A stretch of DNA of 64,000 bases from Topomyia yanbarensis (Eukaryota > Arthropoda > Insecta > Diptera > Culicidae): contig NC_080671.1 of NCBI RefSeq assembly GCF_030247195.1, positions 108,363,845 through 108,427,844 on the forward strand, in the 5' to 3' direction. Made by a program: the position numbers and the translations under genes. Positions 47,470-59,731 of the stretch are shown here, piece by piece. Within the stretch, counting starts at the first letter, position 1. Every line of letters begins with the position of its first letter. Below the pieces are notes generated by a model that searched no databases, had not been told where the DNA came from, and worked only from the letters and a program-made list of their open reading frames with translations.

Positions 47470-47560
47470 TGTTCCTCAAGGAAGCCACTAAGGACCGCTC
47501 GTGTCTGTTGGTTTCATGAATGATTTTGATTTAATAAGCTACAACGTATTAAATAAACAC
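47470..47560 (+). pseudogene. Non-LTR reverse transcriptase fragment
   Basis: The frame DVPQGSH-stop-GPLVSVGFMNDFDLI matches motif B of Jockey/CR1-type enzymes (GVPQGSHLGPLLF.LF.NDL). One stop falls where leucine is usual. The upstream 100 bp can be read as a diverged continuation, but no other motif is certain. Confidence 0.7.
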
Positions 47561-48158
47561 CTTAACCCTTAATAAGGGGTTACATACTTCTTGATTTGTC
47601 AAAAAATCGAAAGCAAAATTCTAACTTTATCTGAAGGTACAACTTTTTGAGATTATCTTACCAAAATTTCACAAAGATCTGAGCAATAGATCGAATGTTT
47701 CAGCGCTTTGAATATCGCGCTTCGTGTACCAGAGCAGTGATGACTTGAAATTTTAAACTCGATTATCCCGATATGTCTTTTTTTCGAAAATGGCTTATCC
47801 GTGATCACGATTGCGGAAAAACTCCACTCAACCGATTTTCCTAATTTTTTTTGCAATTGTTCGTAATTAGTTTTCCTCGGACCTTAACGATTCCTTTTTC
47901 ACACAAAATTTTTGTTTCATGGATAAGATTTTTTTAAAACAATTCTTAAAGCTTAAAACATCTATTTTTTGGGAAAAACCGTTTACAGGAATAAAAATTA
48001 TTCATTTAATTAATCGTTAAGGAACGAAAACTATTGCTACACTAATGGATTTTCTTGAGTTTAGGGATTTTAGTCGATCTATTGAAGATCCGTCGTGATC
48101 ACTGTAAGGCTCTTAAATAAAAGTTGGTTGCGGAAGAAAAGCCATAGCTCCATTATTA
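47561..48158. other. Unassigned AT-rich sequence
   Basis: TTAACCCTTAATAAGGGGTTAC at 47564-47585 resembles the start of a TTAA-type MITE but no matching end was found. No gene. Confidence 0.3.
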
Positions 48159-48276
48159 CCCCTCCGGAAGTCGCGCTTATGGCCCACCGAACGAGCAGCC
48201 GCTGGTGCCTTAAGACGATTTCGCTAGATTTTCAGAGTAGCGTGCACTCAGTGCACTAGCGCGACTGCCGGAAGGC
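48159..48276. mobile_element. 118-bp MITE, TA-flanked
   Basis: Inverted ends: CCCCTCCGGAAGTCGCGCT on the left; the right end in reverse complement is GCCTTCCGGCAGTCGCGCT. TA lies on both sides. A related CCGGAAGTCGCC box occurs alone near 61924. Non-coding. Confidence 0.75.
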
Positions 48277-48711
48277 TAATATATTTTTATGAAATGCTTG
48301 TTTTTTTACTGAAAAAGTACTATCAAAATACTATAACTTTGATGTAATAGAATCATTACTTTATGTCAACTCAAACTTTCTCCAAATTTTTCTCGCAAGA
48401 AATCCGCGCTTTTTTACTGGAACACTTTCCGGTTAATGCGAGGAGGGGGGGGGGGGGAGGGGGTTCGCATATAAACCCCTGGAACCGCCAGCGGTTGTCA
48501 GTGTAGCAGCCATCGTTTCCACTTAATTTACGGTTCGAATCTGCAAAATACGACTCATCATTAACGAAATGAGGAATTTTCAATTCACAAAGTGTTTACA
48601 GTGAAGTGTACGGCAGCAAATTGGATTTTTTTTCGAATTGTTTTGCTGTATATTTTGGTACTAGCTCACGCTAGTGATAAATTACGTTAGTTTTCTTTAA
48701 AATACAGTGGA
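48277..48711. other. Unassigned; contains a poly-G run
   Basis: A run of about 20 G interrupted by single A residues lies at 48440-48463. No gene is supported. Confidence 0.35.
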
Positions 48712-49419
48712 CAAGTCGTCGCTGTTGTGCTATCTGATGACAAACGCCATTTTGGGGTAAACTGAGTTAGATATGCCACATTATTAAACTTAAAATTCTC
48801 TACAAAATGGCGTTTTCAGAATTTCGAAATTCTGGTGATTTCTGAGGTATAGTGAGAAAAATGATGAGAAATTATCAGTTTTTTGCTGCAAATCACTGTA
48901 TCTTGAGACTGGCTCAAGTTAGTTAGAAGTTTTAGATGTTTTATATGTGAAATTTTTTGAGGAACACAACGGAATAATAATTTTCAAAATAAAAATATAC
49001 GTATTTCAAGAAAAATGCAGTTTTAGCTTTAAATGAAAAATATTGCATATTTGGCAACACTGTAACCAAAAAATACTATTTTTTCTAGATTCCTGGACCA
49101 ATTTTCTTTAAATAAAAGTTAATAATTGATGCTGTATTTGTATAGAAAATTTTCCATGTACAATTATACACGTCATACAAATTTTGTCATCAATACCCAT
49201 CTAGTGTGACTTTTGTTTACACTTTTAATAAAAACTCTCAATATAGTTAATCGATCTTCGTAGTATTTTAGAGACTAATAGATAATAGATAGAAGCATCA
49301 ATTGTCTTATATGAACTGTTCGTACTATTTATAAGTTTCAATTTCAAACTTCAAAACTCGATTTTCTCAAAATGTGCAAAATGGCGCTTGTCATAAGATA
49401 GCACAACAGCGACGAGTTG
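48712..49419. mobile_element. 0.7-kb MITE with 45-bp inverted ends
   Basis: The left end contains GTCGCTGTTGTGCTATCT followed by GATGACAAACGCCATTTTG; the right end (about 49375-49419) is its reverse complement with about three mismatches. The interior is AT-rich and non-coding. No target duplication could be fixed. Confidence 0.7.
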
Positions 49420-49624
49420 AGTTTGAAATACTAAATTTTCGCGCCAATTTGCGTGTAGATTGTTCAGCTGTGGTAGGCAACCGCATTTCTTTTCACTAAC
49501 CAGCTTTTTTGCCATCACGATAATCCTTCAAAATAATGAAAAAAGTTGCACGCGAGATTGGCTTGTCATTGACCACTTGAAGAACTTTTCTTCTACGGTG
49601 TCGTTCAAACAGATTGGTATACTA

Positions 49625-49885
49625 TACATATGGCCTGCGTTAAGCCAAACCGAACTGAGCGCCATCATTTTTTTCTGATGTTTTTCATGCCAAAATTCAT
49701 TTTTGAATAACTTACCATTAACATAGAAATTTTATGAACACTTATATCCTTTCATTTGCTATTTGAGTTCCCAGAAATAAATAAATGTGGGTGTTTCTAG
49801 AACTACATCAGATACAATAGCGTTTTTAGAGAATATATCTCAAAATGGCGCTTGGTCCTCTTTGGCTTAACACAGGCCATATATA
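49625..49885. repeat. 261-bp hairpin MITE
   Basis: Arms near 49625-49666 and 49843-49885 pair through ATATGGCCTG.GTTAAGCCAAA and GAGCGCCAT/ATGGCGCTTGG. The middle is AT-rich. It carries the same AAAATGGCGCTTG word as the element at 48712-49419, hinting at related families. Confidence 0.65.
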
Positions 49886-49904
49886 TACGTGAATCCAGTT
49901 TGTA

Positions 49905-51347
49905 CGACAATTTGTTTGACAACGTGTCCATCGAATCCATTTTTTCCAGCAGCACGAGGTCATGAAGTACCTTCATATATTACTGGAACTGGATACACGC
50001 AATGCTTAGTAACCGACATCTGTGCTCATCGTTAAGTCAAGTAAAGATAAGCAAACTGAATGTCTGCGGATGTCATCAAGGTGGTGTGCTGTCACCACTC
50101 CTATGGAACCTTGTCGCCGATGGCTTGTTGAGGAAACTTAATGAGCTGGGGTCTCCGACATAAAATTTCGCCGATGATTATCATATAATGATCATCGTGG
50201 TTTTGCATTAACACACCTTTTGATATGATGCAACAAGCCTTATGTGTTGTTGAGTAATGGTGTCTTCATGTGGAACTATCAGGTAATCCAAATAAAACGC
50301 CAATGGTACTTTTCACGCAACGAAGTATTACAACCGGAGCTCGTCCGTTACAGTTTTTTGACTCTGAAATTATTGTCACAGATCAAGTTAAGTACGTTGG
50401 GGTTATTCTGTACTCACAACCTAATTGTACAGCTCACATCGATTTTAGGATCAAGAAAGCTTGCATGGCCTTTGGTCAATGTAGCCAGGCTTTCGGCAAA
50501 TCTTTGGGACTCAAACTCAAGTACATTCAGTGGATCTACGCAACAATTGTTTCATACGGGTGCCTTGTTTGGGGCAAAAGGAAGAAGTTATGACAATCCA
50601 AACAAAGTTATACCATCTTCAGAGGATGGTCTTGATGGCGATGATTGGTACGTTCTCAACAACTCTCACTGCAGCTCTAGAGGCACTCTTGAACATAAAA
50701 CCATTATATGTGTTTCTGAACCAAGCAGCACTTTCTTGTGCATTCCGTCTTAAGGTTACTGTGTTCTAGAACAGTAACCCAATAAATCGTGCAACTAGCC
50801 ACACAAGACTGTGGTCCCAAATGGTAATTTGGGATGAGTTTACACTTGCTCCTAGTGGCCTTACACTCACACGTAGTTTTCCTTTCAAAACATTCAATGT
50901 GAGAATACCTCTTCACGAGGAATGACTGTCTGGCTGGATGAAGCGACATCTTGAGGAATACGTAGTTTATTATACTGACGGTTCTTTATAGGAGGGTCGA
51001 TCCAATGCTGGTGTCGACTGTCGTGAAATGAGATTAAACCAATTTCATTCGCTTGGTAGATACTGTACCGTATTTCAAGCCGAAATTTTTGCGATTCTGT
51101 GTGGCGTACAATCGGCACTTCAACAGGAAATTTTGCGGTAAAAGAATCTAATTTCGCTCTGACAGTCAGGCTACCCGGAAAGCACTTAGTTCGACAGACT
51201 CGAGATCGGAATTAATAATGTCGAACTCAAGTCGAAGAACATAGCATTTCAAATGCTATCTACTTTCTATGAGTACCCGGTCCTTCCGGTATTACTGGAA
51301 ATGAATGGACGGACGAATTGACTAGGCTAGAGTGGGTGCTGCGGCTG
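49905..51347 (+). pseudogene. LOA-type non-LTR relic, RT and RNase H (left part)
   Basis: The relic opens in reverse transcriptase motif A (FDNVSIESI, about 49917). Motif B reads GCHQGGVLSPLLWNL (about 50073-50117) and motif C NFADDYHIM (about 50165). KYVGVILY (about 50392) and WIYATIVSYGCLVWG (about 50533-50577) follow. RNase H then shows YYTDGSF (about 50970), FQAEIFAILCGVQSA (about 51075-51120) and NEW near 51306. Endonuclease and ORF1 are absent, so it is 5'-truncated. Many stops and frameshifts are present. RNase H with the CPQGGVLSPLLWNL-like box suggests the LOA group (Lian/Loner-like in mosquitoes). It is cut at 51347 by the R1-clade element and resumes at 56831. Confidence 0.8.
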
Positions 51348-51793
51348 GTAAATGCCTGGGCAATGCGCAATATAGACCAGGTGGTTAGCCACAGTGGTCC
51401 TTAGCCTATTGCCCAGGAACTCCTATCTCAACCTCCCCACGGCGCCGGCTGGGATACGAGTAGCCATAGGAAAGTTCGGGTAGCCAACTCGTTGGAACTA
51501 TGGTCGTATGCTGACAGGGAAGGGGGGCCGTGTAGTGGCCGGCACACAATAGCGCTACGGATCTCCCGTTACGGTGATATGGGCCCACCAAACGGGGTAA
51601 CCCCAATTCCAAGGCGTGAAGCGACCCGTGCCGAGGGATGAATGATCGGGGGGTGAACAAGATGCCCGATCGTTAACGGAGCCTTTGGGTACCTTGGCAC
51701 CCCCCACATTAACTCCGCTCCGCATTAACGTGGCGTCTCTTACCACGTTAATACGGAGCTCTGGCGTGGCGGACCTATTTTCTCGCGCAACTC

Positions 51794-53289
51794 GTGGGAT
51801 TTAATATGAATCAAGTTAAAAGTAATAAAAAATGGTGCAATGATGAGGAGGAAATGATTACGGCGCTGAACCCTTTTGCCAAAGGGGGTCTGACGAGGTC
51901 TGCCCCGACAGGAGTTGACAGTGGAGTGACGGTGACTGTAAACAACAGCACCGAGGGAGCAATGGGTGTGGTAGGAGATAGTACTACCAGCACGCTTGGT
52001 GGACCACTACCCGCGATGCAGGCGGTGGTCAAGCAGCTGGATAGTATTATTGAGTTCACAAGCGGTAAAAACAACATCAGCAAGGAGCTCAAACAGAACC
52101 TGCTGGTGCTGCGCCAGGCTGTTCGAGTCGCAAGACAAGAACAAGAAGCTTACATGAAGAGGTTGCCGGGAAGAGAGAAGGCCGATAGAGGTATCCAAAC
52201 CAAGGTCTTCTCCTTCCACGGTGGAGCGACGATGGCGCAGGAGGCAATAGATTTCGCTTTATCGGCCACAAAACGCTTGATGGAGGGCAATGCCGCGAAG
52301 TGGCCTAGGCCTAGATAAGGCGCGCGGGGAAATGCTAAACGACGTACAACCAATAAGGCCAAACGTCGTTTGGATGGCGCAGGGCGGCGACCCGAGAAGG
52401 CCACTCCTCAGCCTAAAAAGGCGAAAGTAGCCAATCGGGCGCGAAAGGTGGAGCAACCTGGCACCAGCCAGCCGGCGCCATTGGCGGAAGATGGCGAATG
52501 GCAGGTGGTCAGTAGAAAGCGGAAGTCGCACCTCGACCCGCGAAGAAAAAGAAGGCGAGAGACTGAGGAGAGGCCCTGTTGGTGAAAACCAACGAGGGTA
52601 GCTACGCTGAGATCCTAAAATCGATGCGGGCGGCCGAAAGCCTCTCGAATTTAGGACAGGATGTGCGAAGCGTCAGACGCACCAAAGATGGCGAAATGAT
52701 CTTGGTGCTGAAGCGCGGTGCACAATCCAGCGGAGTGACATATAGGAGGTTGGCACAAGAGGTCTTGGGAAACGGCGCTCAGGTGAGGTCGTTGGGCGCG
52801 GAAGTGACTCTCCAGTGTAAGCAACTGGACGAGATCACAAACACAGAGGACGTCGTCTCGGCCGTGAAGGAGCAGTGCGGCGTTGAGATTGATCGGACCT
52901 CTGTACGTCTCAGGCAGCGGATGTTTGGCACACAGCTAGCTTACTTCAAACTACTGGTCGCGGAAGCCAAAAAAGTGACCGATAAAGGGAAGTTGAAGAT
53001 CGGATGGTCAGTATGCCCAGTTAGCATACCCCAGCCGCCTTCAGTGGACCGGTGTTTTAAATGTCCGGAGCCAGGCCACAAGTCATACGACTGCAAGGGC
53101 CCAGACAGGAACAAGTTGTATCGCCGCTGCGACGAGGAAGGACACAAGGCGCTGAAATGTGAGAGGGCACCCAAGTGCCTTATCTTCGCTAGTAAGAAGC
53201 AGGGCCGCAACCATGTTATGGGCGGACCTGCGTGTCCCTTCGGGGAGGCCGGAAAGAGCTATGGCATACGTCACACAGCTGAATCTTAA
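51794..53289 (+). pseudogene. R1-clade ORF1, gag-like protein, broken
   Basis: It starts at ATG 51794 (MGFNMNQVKSNKKW). A coiled-coil-like region (about residues 70-120, rich in L, Q, E and R) is followed by a TAA at 52316-52318. The same frame then continues through a basic stretch (RRPEKATPQPKKAKV, about 52385-52430; RKRKSHLDPRRKRRR) to a stop at 52583-52585. A frameshift near 52580 joins to the last part, which ends at 53289. That part holds the zinc knuckles CFKCPEPGHKSYDC, then CDEEGHKALKC whose first cysteine has become arginine (RRC), and a third CLIFASKK...HVMGGPAC. One nonsense codon and one frameshift are seen. Confidence 0.85.
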
Positions 53290-56200
53290 CCACTGCACAC
53301 CCACTCAGCAGCTGCTGTGGCAATCGGTGTCGGAGTCGAGGACAGATGTCGCCCGGTGGCGGACGGGTCTAGGATGGCGGCAATCTGTACAACGGGACGG
53401 TTCCCGGTTCAGGAGGTAGTACAGTCCTCTGCGGAGGGTGTCGCGATTGCCAAGATCAATGGTGTGTTCTATTGTAGCTGCTATGCCCCACCTATGTGGC
53501 CAATGGAACAGTTCAACCAGATGATCGATAGGCTTTCGTGTGACATGGTGGGTCGGAAGCCGTTTGTCATAGCGGGTGACTTCAACGCTTGGGCAGTGGA
53601 GTGGGGCAGCCGCTGTACAAATAATACGGGCCAAACGCTACTGGAGGCGCTTGCGAAACTCGACGCAGTGCTAATCAATGATGGTTTCGCTAGCACATTC
53701 CGTAGGAGTGGAGTGTGGAGGGTAGACGAGGGCTACACCCATAGTGATCACCTAGCAATACGCTTTAGGATCAACTATGGTGTGCAGCATCCGAGGGCGG
53801 GTATCCCTGTCAGGTACGCGGGTGGAAGACCAATCACTTCGACAGCGAAGTTTTCGCCGCGGCCCTGGGACTGGAGGCCAACACCGACAGTCTAAGCGGG
53901 GATGCGCTGGTAGCTGTCCTATCACACGCGTGCGACGTCAGTATGGCGAAGAAAACCCTGCCAAGAAATGGCAGACGTTCGGTATATTGGTGGAGCGCAG
54001 AGATCGTAGCCCTACGATCAGCTTGACTACAAGCTAGACGTAGGATGCAGCGAGCCCGCACCTAGGAGGTTGGAGTGGACCGCCGTGAAGTGTGTCGTGC
54101 TGCGAAATCGGCCCTTAACAAGGCCATCAAGAGCAGCAAGAGAGCGTGTTTTGACAATTTTTGCGAGGATGCCAACGTGAATTCGAGGGGCGATGCCTAC
54201 AGGATCGTGATGGCAAAGACCAAAGGGGGCTCCTCACCCCCCGAACGGTCGCCAGAACGGTTGGCGAGAATTGTCGAAGTACTCTTCCCGTCCCGAGCCA
54301 TAAGTCCTTGGCCCCCTGCACCGCAAGGCACGGTGGGTACAGACGACATGGTGGCCCTGGTGACGAATGAAGAGCTACTTGCAGTAGCCTATTCTCTAGC
54401 GGCGAACAAAGCTCCAAGGCCTGATGGAGTTCCGAACAGCGCTCTCAAGACAGCAATCATGGCGAACCCGAACATGTTCAGGTTGGCTATGCAGAGATGC
54501 CTTGACGAGTGCCGTTTTCCGGATAGATGGAAAAGGCAGAAGCTGGTACTGTTGCCGAAGGCCGGGAAGCCGCCTGGTGACCCATCGGCGTACAGACCAA
54601 TCTGTCTTATTGACACGACGGGCAAATTGCTTGAGAGGATTATCCTCAACAGGCTAACTCCATACGCAGAAGGTACGGAGGGCCTGTCAAGTAATCAGTT
54701 CGGTTTTCGAAAGGGAAAGTCAACTCAGTGGTAAGGACTGCCGAGATAGCGATCCAACGGAAACGGCGAGGTATTCGATATTGTGCGTTAGTGACACTTG
54801 ATGTGAAGAACGCATTCAACAGCGCTCTCGTTACACCGGCTTGGTCTGCCGGTGGGCCTGTACCAGATCTTGTAAAGCTACTTCCAGAACCGTGTACTAT
54901 TATATGAGACCTATGCCGGTCAGAGAAGTGTTCCTATTACCGCAGGAGTCCCGCAAGGTTCAATCCTGGGCCCGGTATTATGGAACCTTATGTATGACGG
55001 GGTTCTGAGACTAAAGTTCCCTCCTGGTGTGAAAATCGTCGGTTTCGCCGATGATGTCACTCTGGGGGTCTACGGGGAGTCAATCCCCGAGGTATAACTA
55101 ACAGCGGCACACGCGATAAGCATGGTGGCGGAATGGATGAGCGCGAGAGGCCTACAACTCGCCCATCACAAGATGTAGGTGGTTGTTTTTAATAACCGTA
55201 ATTCGGTACAACAAGCAGTTATCCAAGCGGGAGAAGTCGAGATAACTTCAAAGCGGAGTCTGAAGATTCTTGGGGCCATCATAGACGACAAGCTGACCTT
55301 CGGCAGCCATGTCGACTATGCGTGCAAGAAGGCTTCGACGGCTGTTGCGGCATTGTGGAGGATGATGTCCAACAGCTCCAAGGTGTGCGCCAGTAGACGT
55401 AGGTTACTGGCAGGTGTCGCCGTATCTATCCTTAGGTACGGTGGACCGTCCTGGGCGAGCACACTGGAAGTAACCAGTTACCGTCGCAAATTGGAGAGCA
55501 CCTACCGCTTGATGTTTCTCAGAGTGATATCTGCCTACCGCACGGTATCACACGATGCATCCTGCGTGATAGCGGGTATGATGCCAGTCGGGTTGGTCAT
55601 CCGGGAGGACGAAGATTGTTTTGAATTGCTTGGCAATAGGGGAGTCCGTGAGCGTGCCAGGGTGACCTCGGTCGCCCGATGGCAACGCGAATAGGATAAC
55701 TCCTAGAGAGGTAGGTGGACCCACCGGCTGATACCTAACATATCGAGCTGGGTGGGAAGACCCCATGGGGAAGTTCACTTCCATCTGACACAATTCCTGT
55801 CAGGCCATGGCTGTTTCCGACAGTACCTCAACAGGTTTGGGCACGCTGAGGCCCCAGTCTGCCCAGACTGCCCAGGTGTTGACGAAACTGCGGAGCACAT
55901 ACTATTCGTATGTCCCCGCTTAGACGTCAAAAGAGGAGCTATGCTAGACGTCTGCGGGTGGGACCCTGAGCAAATACTCATGGGTTCAAACACCACACAG
56001 CCCCTTGAAAAGACCTTAAACATGGTCCGTGCCAAAATTTCCAACCATCAAGATACCATACAATGGTCTCAATAACCCATAAATACACCAACATATGGTG
56101 TTTTATGTGGGATCTACCGGACCATGGTAATGGTGTTTTCATGGGTTGAACCCATTTCAAACACCCATGTCAAGCCCCATGAGCATGGGGGTATTATGGA

Positions 56201-56375
56201 CTTTACGTTTGCTCGGGACACAATCCCTGATACCCTTGTACAGGGGATGTGCCAAGCGGTGGAGAAGTGGAACGCAGTTTCGACTGCTACCACTCAGATT
56301 GCCTGCAGGTTGCAGAGAACATGGCGCGCCGAGCAGCAGGCGAGGAGTATGACTAATTCGGGTTTGGTTAGCTAG
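53261..56375 (+). pseudogene. R1-clade ORF2: endonuclease and reverse transcriptase, broken
   Basis: ORF2 starts at ATG 53261 (MAYVTQLNLNHC), overlapping the end of ORF1 by 29 bp in another frame. The endonuclease shows QLNLNHC, then GRPFVIAGDFNAW-like text (KPFVIAGDFNAWAVEWGS, about 53552-53605) and YTHSDHLAI. A deletion with frameshift near 53340 removes the glutamate-containing segment. Reverse transcriptase has KAPRPDGVPN, YRPICLIDTTGKLLERI, FGFRKGKST, LVTLDVKNAFNS, GVPQGSILGPVLWNLMYDG and GFADDVTL. A C-terminal CPDCPGVDETAEHILFVC cluster follows. A MITE at about 55975-56205 splits the last exon-like stretch; QGMCQAVEKWNAV after it is the normal C-terminus. Frame changes also occur near 53840, 54000 and 54735. 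Confidence 0.88.
55975..56205. repeat. CATGGGTT-family MITE, copy 2, inside R1 ORF2
   Basis: It interrupts ORF2 after VCGWDPEQ; typical R1 C-terminal sequence resumes at about 56215. It is homologous to 21110-21370. It begins near AATACTCATGGGTTC and ends near GGGGGTATT, so AATA/TATT may be the inverted ends. This insertion postdates the R1 element. Confidence 0.75.
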
Positions 56376-56830
56376 AACGGAATGGGTTATGTGCGGAGAA
56401 ATGAATGAATGGTCTGCTCATGCTGAGGCAAGAGTGGCACAGCGGTAGCAACCACGATAGCCACGCCGATGCATGACGATAGAGCGAGTGAATAGGCGGA
56501 TGATAGACGGAGATATGGTCTATCGCTACTGACACCTCGGGGCGTGGCAGAGGAATGACACGTCGAGGCTTGGCAGAAGGCGTGCGTGAGTGCGAATGTC
56601 ATGCATGAGTGAGCGGGTACGTTAAGTACGGCCATTCCCCCCCCGGAAGTAGTGCCGAAAGGTAGTTCCTGGCGATAGATGGCGGAGCCCAATGGAGTTT
56701 AGTCGGTATGGCCCCCTGGTTGAGCCCGACACCCCCCCCCCCCCAGTTCACCCCGTGTGGTAGCTTGGCACCTACCAATAGCACGTGTACTGGGCAAGTA
56801 CGTAAACTGTATTCTCCATTTAAAAAAAAA

Positions 56831-57410
56831 GAGTGTGTGCTGCGACTGACTTTGTTGGTCCATAACTAGTTCTACTACATTCGATAAGTTGGATAAAGCA
56901 CAAGATTCGCTCTTGGGCTGCAACAGAAGCTGCCAACCATTGCTGTAGCTTGCAAGCTTGTGTTCAAGCAAAAACTTTTCTGCAGGATGTGAGACTTGGA
57001 CATAAGCTCAATTATCACATGGCTGCTATTCAGCGTGCTGAGTGTTATTTGTGTGATTCTTGTGAATCCGATTACGGAACGTCATAACATTTGATATGTA
57101 ACTGCTCTACAGTAATGCAATTTCATAGCCGGATATTTGGTTCTCCATACATAGTTAATACTAAGGGAGCTAATTCTCAAGGATATGCTATTGTTCTTAA
57201 CCCAGTGTGGTAAAAAGCTATTAGCTTTATCAGCAGAGTCCATTATTCCTTCGAGAGTGAAGAAACCAGGCTGTTTATTGTTTTGTATTGTAATTGTGTT
57301 GCGATGTTTTTTTTTTCATTTCCCTGCATTTCTTCTTAGTGCTCGCTTTGCATTTCCATTGGGATAGGGATAAGGCAACATGGCACGGCCCTGATCCTGA
57401 TTCATGATAC
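56831..57410 (+). pseudogene. LOA-type relic (right part), C-terminal ORF2 and 3' region
   Basis: After the R1 tail the LOA reading resumes: LQACVQAKTFLQDVRLGHKLNYHMAAIQRAE-like text in pieces, then CYLCDSC, HLICNC and FGSPYIV (about 56940-57150), the cysteine/histidine cluster that follows RNase H in this group. From about 57210 to 57410 the sequence reads as a decayed C-terminus and 3' untranslated region. The exact 3' end is not visible. Confidence 0.7.
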
Positions 57411-59731
57411 TGGATGCCGCTAATTTAAACGGTGTCGCCAAATTGATATATTTTATAGGTTTTATCTTTAATACCTGTTCTATAAAACAAGAAACATTGA
57501 AATATCCTAACCTCTTCATGAAAATGATGTAATGACAAACAAAATATTAATAAATATCCCCAGTAATTCCCACACAAAGCAATATATACATAACGTAGCT
57601 GGAAAATTGCCACTGACCGCCGCACCACCGGGTGAGCAACAATGCACTGCACGGCTCCAAGTGTTTTCCCGACACCTAATCGCCGCCATCGAATGTCATA
57701 TGTCTGGACGGCATCCAGACTGATGTTCATTGTTGTTCCGATTCCGCAGTTCTGTTCCCGCCCCCCTTCCCCTATCAGCCAGCTGGAGCGCCATCGCTTC
57801 TAAGCATCCCAAACCCAGCCCACGCTAAAGTTTGGTGTACATACTTACACGGATGACGACATCCAAACGAGCACAGTAGGTAGGACACCACCAGCAGAGT
57901 GATTACGACAAAATCGACGACGACGACGACGACGCTAGCTGCTAGATAGCCGTGGAGATGATGACGAACGATGAGGGAGGAGCGGTGTTCATTTCACAGT
58001 TGCAATGATTGTGCATAGCGCATCGGTACTGGCATCGGAGTGTCATCGTCGTTGTTGGCGTCGTCTTCGTCATCGTCGTATGTGCACATTGACACCACAT
58101 ACGGAGAGCCGTGGTAGTCACCAAAATGTGTTGCCACTTTGCCACTGAGCACTCTGACGGATCAGATGGCCACCGAGCGAGGACGGTATGGAACCAACAA
58201 AGCGCCATCCGTCCACTGCCACTGTCCATCGTTCTGCCCGTGTGCGGTCTGCACCACCACCAGGCGCAGGCCATCAACTGAATCAACGGTTGTGTGTGTG
58301 TTGTGGGATGCATTAAATGAACGACGACCGGCGGCGGCGGCTGCGGCTGCGGCGGAGACAAATATACAGCACAAAACGCGCCCAGACGTCCCCTGTCCGA
58401 CCAGCACCAGTGAGAGCAGCGAGAATGATAATTGAGTTGAGGCAGGTCATCGTCAAAATAAATTGATTTGTTGGCATTTATTGTTAGCAAATACACGGTC
58501 GTTTCTGCTTCGTTTCTGCCATCCGAAAGTGTGATTGCCCAAATACCGACGGGTCGGTTCACCGGCGGCGGGGCCATCAGCATCCGGCACTGACCGGGAC
58601 GGTTGAGGTGGTGATGTAGCAAAGAGAGCGATCGTTTTTCTTCCATTCGAAATAAAAAATATTGCTTTTTCTCTGTGTTTTTTCATTGCAAAGACAGCAG
58701 AAAGGCTAAATTTAGATGGACGTTCCAAGCAACGAGAAAGCTTCTAGTCGTTCGTTGTGGTACCATCAGCAGCTCGTTCTATTTGAGAGAATAATTTTGT
58801 TGATTTTCTTTTTTGAATTGTTTTTCATTGAGAAATGGGCTGAACTAGATTAGATAATCTAATTGGACAGTTCTAATTCGATTTCACTAATCTGATAATC
58901 CGATAATAAAAAACTGCCGGCTGGGAGCTTCAGAACGACTAAAAATGCCAGTAACATCTGTTCATAGATGCATCAGAAAAGCTTCATAGAGTTTCACTTT
59001 CACTGCTGAGCGGCTGCTGCAAATTCCGCAGAATCAAACAAAACCATCCGACACATGTCGGTATGTCATCTCCACCCATTGAGCACCACTTAACCACATT
59101 GTCGATGGCCTGCTGCCGCTGACGGCGCTGCAGTGGTATATGACCAACGCGAACGCCATATCGCGGTGTGCCGTCAACAGCGTACAACAATTACATGTAT
59201 GTACACATATGCTGCAATTTGATTTGCATCGTAAATCCGCAATCAAACGCCGCGCGTGCATTGTCTCTCAGCGCTGGGTCGTGTCTCTCGTGGTATGATC
59301 GAACCAACCGACCAGACACGGTTAGCCTGCTATGCCAGCAGTTCGGTTCCCTTACCGGAGCTGACCGGACCGGACCGACCCAACAATTTAATTGGCGATG
59401 ATTGCAGACTCACTGCTTGCGCAAATGCGTACATGTACGTAGACGGGGGTGGCAGGCATCACTTTGTGCCGCGTCATAAATCCGATAATCACAACGCACC
59501 AAAGCGTACTGATTGAAATTAAGTGCCATAATATTTCAATTATCTGCTCATCATTTCGGCTGGCTGTCCCTCGAGCTGTGGTGAGCTTCAATCGCAGTGA
59601 TGAGGTAACTCCTCAATCGAAAGCGCAACGCGAGCGCTGATATCCTCTTCGTGCATGTTGCGAAACAACTCGAGAGATATCGCACCAAACCCTCCCCCCC
59701 CCCACTCCTCGGTATTTGATTGTACACTTAC
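57411..59731. other. Non-repetitive region left of the host exon
   Basis: Simple repeats lie at 57912-57933 (GAC) and 58328-58355 (GGC/TGC). A minus-strand open frame at 57942-58646 (234 codons) is rich in H, T, P and W from low-complexity DNA and is not supported as a gene. A donor-like GTAAGTATGT on the minus strand at about 57837-57846 follows an open hydrophobic frame but no acceptor could be paired with it. The region probably includes introns or flanks of the gene marked by the exon at 59732. Confidence 0.4.

Larger units (their letters stand above)
51348..56830 (+). mobile_element. R1-clade non-LTR retrotransposon, inserted in the LOA relic
   Basis: Limits come from an 18-bp imperfect target duplication, GAGTGGGTGCTGCGGCTG at 51330-51347 and GAGTGTGTGCTGCGACTG at 56831-56848, and by a TTTAAAAAAAAA tail at 56819-56830. 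Contents are a 5' untranslated region of about 450 bp, ORF1, overlapping ORF2 and a 3' untranslated region with a C-run near 56731-56744. There is no RNase H. ORF2 carries a ~0.23-kb MITE near its end. The ORFs are broken, so the element is inactive, but its length is nearly complete. Confidence 0.85.

Noticed and set aside
51386..51396. CACAGTGG near the start of the R1 element
   Set aside because: It falls within the R1 5' region defined by the 18-bp duplication and has no partner end.
57942..58646. Minus-strand open frame of 234 codons
   Set aside because: It is rich in H, P, T and W and depends on GAC and GGC simple repeats. No domain, start context or splice pair supports it.
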